From NCBI RefSeq assembly GCF_001542405.1, contig NZ_LNCD01000123.1, positions 126,501 to 190,500 of the forward strand: a DNA stretch of 64,000 nt. The letters run 5' to 3'. Both the position numbers and the translations under genes were made by a program. Shown here in pieces: positions 58,494 to 64,000 of this stretch (within the stretch, counting starts at the first letter, position 1; every line of letters starts with the position of its first letter). Under the pieces are notes generated by a model. It saw only the letters and a list, made by a program, of their open reading frames with translations. It was not told where the DNA came from and ran no database searches. The DNA comes from Rhizobium altiplani (GTDB lineage Bacteria > Pseudomonadota > Alphaproteobacteria > Rhizobiales > Rhizobiaceae).

Positions 58494-59426
58494 CTACAGC
58501 AACCGGTCTTTCCAGGCCTTCAGCTTTTCCAGCGAGACACCGATGCCGCCGCAGACTTCGATCAGCGGATTGTTGAAGCGAGCGAGGATATCGGGATGCA
58601 TGTCGGCCACCGCCAGAGCGGCCCCACAGGCGGGCTCGACCAGAATGCGATAGGCATCGGCGAACTTCAGGCAGGCAGTGACCGCCTGCGCATCGGTCAC
58701 CGTGACGCTTTCGATCGGGTGGTGCTTCGGCAGATCGAAGACATGCTGCGCCACCTGACGCGCACCGAGCGAGCTGGCGATCGACGTGATCGCCGGCAAG
58801 GTAATGCGCTCGCCTGCAGCGAGACTGGCATGAAGCGACGCAGCTCCTTGGGTCTCGACGGCAATGACCGGCACATCAGACAGGCCGTTTCGCTTGAGAC
58901 CGGCAACGATACCCGCCAGCAAGCCACCACCGCCGACGCTCGTGATGACGCAATCAAACTCGGCGCCCTTCGCGACAACCTCGTCGATCAGGGTGCCGTG
59001 CCCATCCCACAGAAGCGGATGATCGAATGGGTGCACGTAGGCTGCCTTTCTGGCCTTCGCGCATTCGATTGCATAAGCATTGGCTTCGTCGAACACCGAT
59101 CCGTGCACCAGAACCGTGGCGCCAGTTGCTTCGATCGATTGGCGCACTTCCGGCGACGTCGTCTCCGGTACGACGATCGTCACCGGAATGCCGAGCGCCC
59201 GTCCCGTATAAGCGGCGGCGATCCCCGCATTGCCGCCGGAGGCGCAGAAGATCTCACGGGCGCCGTTCTCGATCTCATGCTGGCAAAGCCTGCCAACACC
59301 GCGAAGCTTGAAGCTTCCAGAGGGCTGCAGCGCGTCGAGCTTCAGCCATAGCGGCTTGTTGCTCGCGCTGTAATCGGCGGAGGTGCGGAAAAGCGGCGTG
59401 TCGAGGTGCAGGGGCGCAGATGGCAT
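58494..59426 (-). CDS. PLP-dependent serine/threonine dehydratase
   Basis: A 310-residue fold-type II enzyme. The PLP lysine lies in PSGSFKLRGVG, the phosphate loop is TSVGGGGLLAGI, and ASGGNAGIAAA is the substrate loop. It resembles L-serine dehydratase (SdaA-independent, eukaryotic type) or a catabolic threonine deaminase and has no regulatory ACT domain. The ATG at 59426 (MPSAPLHLDTPLF) is chosen; the 985-codon frame that runs back through leuB is antisense shadow. Context with leuD/leuB may be chance. Confidence 0.88.
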   Translation of the reverse strand: MPSAPLHLDTPLFRTSADYSASNKPLWLKLDALQPSGSFKLRGVGRLCQHEIENGAREIFCASGGNAGIAAAYTGRALGIPVTIVVPETTSPEVRQSIEATGATVLVHGSVFDEANAYAIECAKARKAAYVHPFDHPLLWDGHGTLIDEVVAKGAEFDCVITSVGGGGLLAGIVAGLKRNGLSDVPVIAVETQGAASLHASLAAGERITLPAITSIASSLGARQVAQHVFDLPKHHPIESVTVTDAQAVTACLKFADAYRILVEPACGAALAVADMHPDILARFNNPLIEVCGGIGVSLEKLKAWKDRLL

Positions 59427-59544
59427 GATGATATCCGATGACCGTGGCGATGGAGGCTCTTCTTGTGGACCCGCACGCGCCGATCGGTCAACGAGGGATG
59501 TTGGCAGTAATTCTGCAACCGTACCGAATCGGCCTCCCACTCGC

Positions 59545-59573
59545 TTGAAATGCCGTTTTTGCAGGTCTAAGAA
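59545..59573 (+). promoter_or_regulatory. Candidate leuB promoter
   Basis: TTGAAA (59545-59550), 17 nt, TAAGAA (59568-59573), ending 30 nt before the leuB ATG. A reasonable but unproved sigma-70 promoter. Confidence 0.45.
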
Positions 59574-59603
59574 GCCGCAACTTGTTTTTCCGCGGAGGGT
59601 TTC

Positions 59604-60716
59604 ATGACAGCGCGCAATCTTTTCCTGCTGCCGGGCGACGGCATCGGCCCCGAGGCCATGGGTGAGGTCCGCAAGATCATTGCCTATATGAACGAGGCAA
59701 TGAATGCCGGCTTCGTCACCGATGAAGGTTTGGTCGGCGGCAGCGCCTATGACGCACATGGTGCCGCGATCTCCGAAGCCGACATGCAGAAGGCGCTCGC
59801 AGCCGACGCCGTTCTCTTCGGCGCCGTCGGCGGCCCGAAGTGGGATGATGTTCCCTATGAAGTGCGCCCCGAAGCCGGCCTGCTGCGTCTGCGCAAGGAT
59901 CTGGAGCTTTTCGCAAACCTGCGTCCGGCCATCTGCTACCCGGCGCTCGCTTCCGCTTCCTCGCTGAAGCCGGAGCTGGTCGAAGGCCTCGATATCCTGA
60001 TCATCCGCGAACTGACAGGCGGCGTCTATTTCGGCGAGCCGAAGACCATCACCGATCTCGGCAATGGCCAGAAACGTGCGATCGACACGCAGGTCTACGA
60101 TACCTACGAAATCGAGCGCATCTCGGCCGTGGCCTTCGAAATGGCCCGCACGCGTCAGAATCGCGTCTGCTCGATGGAAAAGCGCAACGTCATGAAGTCG
60201 GGCGTGTTGTGGAACCAGGTCGTCACCGCGACGCACAAGGACAAGTATTCCGACGTCAAGCTTGAGCACATGCTGGCCGATGCCGGCGGTATGCAGCTGG
60301 TGCGCGCGCCGAAGCAGTTCGACGTCATCGTCACCGACAACCTGTTCGGCGACATGCTGTCCGACGTTGCCGCCATGCTGACTGGCTCGCTCGGCATGCT
60401 GCCTTCGGCTTCGCTTGGCGCCCCGGATGCCAAGACCGGCAAGCGCAAGGCCCTTTATGAGCCCGTGCATGGTTCGGCTCCTGACATTGCCGGCAAGGGC
60501 ATCGCTAATCCGATCGCGATGATCGCTTCGTTCGCCATGTGCCTGCGCTATTCCTTCAACCTCGTGAAGGAAGCCGACAACCTCGAAAAGGCGATCGCCA
60601 ACGTGCTCGACAAGGGCATCCGCACCGGCGATATCATGGCCGAAGGGTGCACGAAGGTCGGAACCACTGACATGGGTGACGCGATCCTCGCCGAGTTCAA
60701 GGCGCTTTCTGCCTGA
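59604..60716 (+). CDS. leuB: 3-isopropylmalate dehydrogenase
   Basis: A 370-residue NAD-dependent oxidative decarboxylase in leucine synthesis. The N-terminus is LFLLPGDGIGPEAM; RELTGGVYFGEPK, the catalytic Lys region, and DNLFGDMLSDVAAMLTGSLG with EPVHGSAPDIAGKG are the family signature. The ATG at 59604 follows GCGGAGGGTTTC. It is followed by a strong terminator. Confidence 0.97.
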   Translation: MTARNLFLLPGDGIGPEAMGEVRKIIAYMNEAMNAGFVTDEGLVGGSAYDAHGAAISEADMQKALAADAVLFGAVGGPKWDDVPYEVRPEAGLLRLRKDLELFANLRPAICYPALASASSLKPELVEGLDILIIRELTGGVYFGEPKTITDLGNGQKRAIDTQVYDTYEIERISAVAFEMARTRQNRVCSMEKRNVMKSGVLWNQVVTATHKDKYSDVKLEHMLADAGGMQLVRAPKQFDVIVTDNLFGDMLSDVAAMLTGSLGMLPSASLGAPDAKTGKRKALYEPVHGSAPDIAGKGIANPIAMIASFAMCLRYSFNLVKEADNLEKAIANVLDKGIRTGDIMAEGCTKVGTTDMGDAILAEFKALSA

Positions 60717-60740
60717 TATTTCACGTGAAACACGCTTTCG

Positions 60741-60774
60741 GCCCTCCGCATCCACCGATGCGGAGGGCCTTTGC
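60741..60774 (+). terminator. Rho-independent terminator after leuB
   Basis: GCCCTCCGCATC and GATGCGGAGGGC form a perfect 12-bp stem with a CACC loop, followed by CTTTGCTT. Confidence 0.85.
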
Positions 60775-60833
60775 TTGAAGGCAGTTATTGTCGCCCCTAT
60801 CTCCCTTCTGCATTGAGGAAAGAGCGGAGTGGA

Positions 60834-61595
60834 ATGAGCGGGACCGTCGATCGCAAGCCAAGTTTCTGGAACTATCTGCGAAAGCGTTATGAGACGCGGC
60901 GTACGATCCATCGGCGGGTTCCCTGGAAGGGCTTCGTGTTCACCGCCATCAACGCGATTGCCATTGCTTTCTTCGTCTTCGACCGTCCGCTCGGACAGGC
61001 GGCCAAGGACCTGGCGCCGCGGCTGATCACCGTTGCCGGGGACATTACCGATATCGGCAGGCTCGCCTGGATCCTGGCAGGCCTCTGCACGATCTTTGCC
61101 ACCGGCTATCTCGTTCGCCGCCGACTCTGGAAGGTGCGCAGGCGGTTCCGCATGGTCTATTTCACACAGATGACGGCGTATGTCGGGCTGTCTGTGCTGG
61201 TCACCAGCATCGTTGCCAACGTGTTGAAGTTTGCAATCGGCCGGGCCCGACCACTGATCTATGACCAGGAGGGTATCTTCAGCTTCGCGCCTTTCAATGC
61301 TGACTTCCTGCACCAGAGCTTTCCGTCCGGCCATTCGGCCAACATCGGCGCGCTGTTCGTGGCGCTCGCACTTCTTTTCCCGCGTTTTCGCCTTGGTTTT
61401 ATCGGTATCGGCCTTTGGCTTGGCGCCACACGCGTCATCATCGGCGTGCATTATCCAAGCGATGTCGTGGCCGGCCTTGCGTTGGGCGCCTGGTTCGCCT
61501 TTGCCACCTCAGTCCTCTTCGCGCGCTGCGGTCTGGTGTTCTCCATCGATCGTGATGGCGGCTGGCCGACGCCGCGGCTGAGCCGTCTTCTCTAG
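60834..61595 (+). CDS. PAP2-family lipid phosphatase
   Basis: A 253-residue inner-membrane protein with about six helices. The acid phosphatase motifs are KFAIGRARP, FPSGHSANIG and TRVIIGVHYPSDV. It is of LpxE/PgpB type and may remove phosphate from lipid A, phosphatidylglycerol-phosphate or undecaprenyl pyrophosphate. The ATG at 60834 follows GGAGTGGA; an upstream start overlaps the leuB terminator. Confidence 0.9.
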   Translation: MSGTVDRKPSFWNYLRKRYETRRTIHRRVPWKGFVFTAINAIAIAFFVFDRPLGQAAKDLAPRLITVAGDITDIGRLAWILAGLCTIFATGYLVRRRLWKVRRRFRMVYFTQMTAYVGLSVLVTSIVANVLKFAIGRARPLIYDQEGIFSFAPFNADFLHQSFPSGHSANIGALFVALALLFPRFRLGFIGIGLWLGATRVIIGVHYPSDVVAGLALGAWFAFATSVLFARCGLVFSIDRDGGWPTPRLSRLL

Positions 61596-61607
61596 CCCTC
61601 CATAAGT

Positions 61608-61637
61608 AAAAAACCCGGCGCCTTGAGAGCGCCGGGC
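61608..61637 (-). terminator. Terminator of the MFS gene
   Basis: On the minus strand CCCGGCGC-TCTCAAG-GCGCCGGG is followed by TTTTTTAC. Strong; lies about 25 nt after the MFS stop and 13 nt from the end of the convergent PAP2 gene. Confidence 0.88.
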
Positions 61638-61661
61638 AGATGTTTGCAGTCTTTAATCGGC

Positions 61662-63548
61662 TCAATCCATGGCGTGGATATCGCGGTCCTTCGTTTCCGG
61701 CAGGAAGATCAGGCCGATGACCAGCGTGATGGCTGCGAAGACGATCGGATACCAGAGGCCGAAGTAGATATCGCCCTTGGCCGCGCTCATTGCGAAGGCC
61801 ATCGCCGGCAACAAGCCGCCGAACCAGCCGTTGCCGATATGGTAAGGCAGCGACATGCCGGTGTAGCGGATGCGGGTCGGGAAGAGTTCGACCAGCAGAG
61901 CTGCGATCGGGCCATAGACCATCGTCACATAGAGAACGAGCACGAACAGAATGGCGATCGTGCCGATCCAGTTGACACGGGCAGGGTCGGCTACCATGGA
62001 GAAGCTTCCACCCTTGGCAATGTTATAGACCGCCATGTCGGTGGCGCCCTTTGCTTCATCGGCCGTCAGCAGCTTGTCGGCAACCAGCTTGTCGGCCGGC
62101 ATGGTCTGTTTTTCACCGGCGCGTACTGCGTCAGCGTTGAGGGCAAGCTCAGGGTTGGCCGCGATGAAGGCGTCCAGCTTCGCATCCGGCACCTTGATGG
62201 CGCCGCGGTTCAGCGGGTATCCGGCATCATGAAGGGCGATGTTGACGCCCTTTTCGAACGCGCCCGTCATTGCCTTTGCCTTGTCGCCGGCGGCGACGAC
62301 GTCGAAGCTGGGGATGGTTTCGTCACCGATCTTGATCGTGGCAGGCTGGCCTGCCGGGCCGGGCACGACATCATAAGGCACCGAGTTCTTGGTCAGGAAG
62401 GCAGTGGCCACATCGCAAGAGTTGGTGAACTTCGACGTTCCAGTTGGGTTGAACTGGAATTTGCAATCCGCCGGATCGGCCGTCACGGTTGCACGGATAG
62501 AAGCCTGGGCTTCCGCGAGCGCCGGATTGGCAGTCCAGGTCATGGCCTTAAACAGCGGGGTGTAGGTAACGGCGGCGATCAAGAGGCCGGCCATCAGGAT
62601 CGGCTTGCGGCCGATCCTGTCGGACAGGGCGCCGAAGATGACGAAGAAGGGCGTGCCCAGGAAGAGCGCAATGGCGACCATGATGTTTGCCGATTGCAGA
62701 TCAACCTTGAGCACGTTCTGCAGGAAAAACAACGCATAGAATTGGCCGCCGTACCAGACGACCGCCTGACCCATCGTTGCGCCGAGAAGCGCGATCAGGG
62801 CGATCTTGGCGTTCTTCCACTGACCGAAAGCTTCCGTCAGCGGTGCCTTGGATCCCTTGCCTTCGGCTTTCATGCGCTGGAATGCCGGAGATTCGTTCAT
62901 CTTCAGTCGAATCCAGACGGAAATCCCGAGGAGCACGACGGAGACGAGGAACGGAATGCGCCAGCCCCATGCCGCGAAGGCTTCCTTGCCCATCAGGAAC
63001 TGCACACCGACGATGACGATCAGCGACAGGAAGAGGCCGAGCGTAGCCGTGGTTTGGATCCACGACGTGAAGTAACCGCGGCGTCCATGGGGTGCATGTT
63101 CGGCCACGTAAGTCGCCGCACCGCCATATTCACCGCCGAGCGCAAGACCCTGCAGGAGACGAAGTCCGATCAGGATGATCGGTGCTGCGATACCGATCGT
63201 CGCCGCACCCGGCAGGATACCGACGAGGAAGGTAGAGAGGCCCATGATGAGGATCGTCACCAGGAACGTGTATTTGCGTCCGACGAGATCGCCGAGACGC
63301 CCGAAGACCAGTGCGCCGAACGGACGCACGAGGAAGCCGGCAGCGAAGGCCAAAAGCGTGAAGATGTTTCGCGTTGCTTCCGGATACTGGGTAAAATAGG
63401 TCGCGCCGATATAGGTTGCGAGCGAACCGTAAAGATAGAAGTCGTACCATTCGAAAACGGTGCCGAGCGATGAAGCGAAGATAACCTTCTTCTCCTCGCC
63501 CGTCATCGGACCGGCCTTAGGGCCGTCGACGCTTGCGATATTTGCCAT
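61662..63548 (-). CDS. MFS metabolite:H+ symporter family transporter with long internal insert
   Basis: A 628-residue transporter of the ProP/ShiA/KgtP branch. GTVFEWYDFYLYGSLA, RPFGALVFGRLGDLVGRKYTF, GLALGGEYGGAATYVAEHAP and RRGYFTSWIQT are typical N-half blocks. About 180 hydrophilic residues (about 338-520, between helices VIAAVTYTPLF and IGTIAILFVL) form an extra loop not found in the usual 430-450-residue members. The ATG at 63548 follows GGAGGACAG. Substrate unknown. Confidence 0.88.
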   Translation of the reverse strand: MANIASVDGPKAGPMTGEEKKVIFASSLGTVFEWYDFYLYGSLATYIGATYFTQYPEATRNIFTLLAFAAGFLVRPFGALVFGRLGDLVGRKYTFLVTILIMGLSTFLVGILPGAATIGIAAPIILIGLRLLQGLALGGEYGGAATYVAEHAPHGRRGYFTSWIQTTATLGLFLSLIVIVGVQFLMGKEAFAAWGWRIPFLVSVVLLGISVWIRLKMNESPAFQRMKAEGKGSKAPLTEAFGQWKNAKIALIALLGATMGQAVVWYGGQFYALFFLQNVLKVDLQSANIMVAIALFLGTPFFVIFGALSDRIGRKPILMAGLLIAAVTYTPLFKAMTWTANPALAEAQASIRATVTADPADCKFQFNPTGTSKFTNSCDVATAFLTKNSVPYDVVPGPAGQPATIKIGDETIPSFDVVAAGDKAKAMTGAFEKGVNIALHDAGYPLNRGAIKVPDAKLDAFIAANPELALNADAVRAGEKQTMPADKLVADKLLTADEAKGATDMAVYNIAKGGSFSMVADPARVNWIGTIAILFVLVLYVTMVYGPIAALLVELFPTRIRYTGMSLPYHIGNGWFGGLLPAMAFAMSAAKGDIYFGLWYPIVFAAITLVIGLIFLPETKDRDIHAMD

Positions 63549-63766
63549 TTTCTGTCCTCCACAGAACGATGTGAACGCGGCGCGCGACCACCATGCTCTC
63601 CTCAAAGCATACCCTCGGGTCGAGGTTCGCCTGACAAGAGTGTGACAGAAAAGCTCATCCATACGGAGAGCGGCTTTGGGATTATGACTTTAGTCTAACA
63701 CCTTCGCGCGAATTGCTGCTGGATGGCGCAGACGCGTCCCGCCCGAGGAGTCGGGTGTTGCCGGCT
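63549..63766. other. Noncoding gap upstream of the MFS gene
   Basis: 218 nt containing the MFS promoter region and the end of the VOC gene to the right. No gene or strong structure was seen. Confidence 0.4.
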
Positions 63767-64000
63767 TCAAGGCCTATGGGAAAGAATATTCACGATTGTT
63801 CCAAAGGGGTCGCGCACGTAGAAGCGCCGAACGCCCCAAGGCTCATTGGCCGGCCCATAGATGATTTCGAAGGCTGACGCGCTCATGGTTGCGAAGGCCT
63901 CGTCAACATCGTCGACCTCGATCGAGAGGCCTGGAACCGGCGTGTCTGAGCCGCCCTCGCTCGCAAAGCCCACCTGGACCCGCATTGATTGGTTTGAGCC
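63767..64000 (-). CDS. VOC superfamily protein, 5' end beyond window
   Basis: The frame is open from the right edge to the stop at 63767. The visible 77 codons end in VPGLSIEVDDVDEAF, GPANEPWGVRRFYVRDPFGTIVNILSHRP (read in pieces), the second half of a glyoxalase/bleomycin-resistance fold. An internal ATG at 63985 could not encode a full domain, so the true start lies outside. Confidence 0.85.
   Translation of the reverse strand, partial: GSNQSMRVQVGFASEGGSDTPVPGLSIEVDDVDEAFATMSASAFEIIYGPANEPWGVRRFYVRDPFGTIVNILSHRP

Noticed and set aside
58494..61451. A 985-codon minus-strand open frame
   Set aside because: Only the last 310 codons look like a real protein (the PLP dehydratase). The rest runs antisense to leuB and the PAP2 gene and has no family character; long antisense frames are common at this GC content.
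61623..63473. A 616-codon plus-strand open frame opposite the MFS gene
   Set aside because: Low-complexity His/Arg/Asp-rich translation, no ribosome site, full overlap with a clear transporter gene.

Overview
The window is typical chromosomal DNA of a Rhizobiaceae alphaproteobacterium (Rhizobium/Sinorhizobium/Agrobacterium group). The evidence is the gene content and the local gene orders: rplU-rpmA-(GNAT)2-obgE-proB-proA-nadD, rsfS-rlmH-envC-ctpA-(deacetylase)-rppH, imuA-imuB-dnaE2, bcsN-bcsA-bcsB-bcsZ, a single-block leucine degradation operon, and CTTGAA/TTGACA-type promoters with a GTTC-N7-GTTC LexA box. There is no rRNA, CRISPR array, prophage or insertion sequence. One tRNA (Ser, anticodon CGA) is present.

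Layout. 1-5653 (minus): K+-transport operon (27-aa ORF)-kdpF-kdpA-(51-aa ORF)-kdpB-kdpC-kdpD, with kdpD cut by the left edge. 5991-8621 (minus): four genes joined by ATGA overlaps for phospholipid synthesis (plsC-like, cdsA-like, an unknown membrane protein, a CDP-alcohol phosphatidyltransferase). 9588-16045 (plus): liuA-liuB-liuD-liuE-liuC, which takes isovaleryl-CoA to acetoacetate and acetyl-CoA. 16204-18897 (minus): an alpha/beta hydrolase and a BTAD-regulator/hydrolase fusion. 19085-21199 (minus): a Prc/Tsp-type periplasmic protease. 22748-31822 (plus): cellulose operon bcsN-bcsA-bcsB-bcsZ-TPR protein. 32417-38825 (plus): ribosomal proteins L21/L27, two acetyltransferases, obgE, proBA and nadD. 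38848-38976 (minus): a small RNA with three hairpins that each show a C-rich anti-Shine-Dalgarno loop. 39296-42293: molybdate genes modABC with convergent modE. 42492-48255 (plus): rsfS, rlmH, envC-like, ctpA, a frameshifted polysaccharide deacetylase, rppH. 48288-49050 (minus): bfr and bfd for iron storage. 49221-55055 (minus): SOS mutagenesis operon imuA-imuB-dnaE2 with a LexA box. 55217-64000: small genes, a CoA lyase, leuD, a serine/threonine dehydratase, leuB, a PAP2 phosphatase, an MFS transporter with an unusually long internal loop, and a VOC protein cut by the right edge.

The most interesting signals are the anti-SD small RNA downstream of nadD, the unannotated-size membrane peptides inside the kdp operon together with a CCUCC-loop hairpin in front of a kdpA that lacks a Shine-Dalgarno sequence, the BTAD-alpha/beta-hydrolase fusion, the unknown membrane protein locked into the phospholipid cassette, the molybdate block lying between nadD and rsfS, a possible CTG start on rsfS, a single-base frameshift in the deacetylase gene, and a 155-nt coding overlap between imuA and imuB. 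Nothing here is clearly a wholly new multi-gene system; most of the window is core metabolism. Large open frames opposite real genes are numerous because of the high GC content and were treated as shadows. All family assignments come from reading the protein sequences; no database search was possible.
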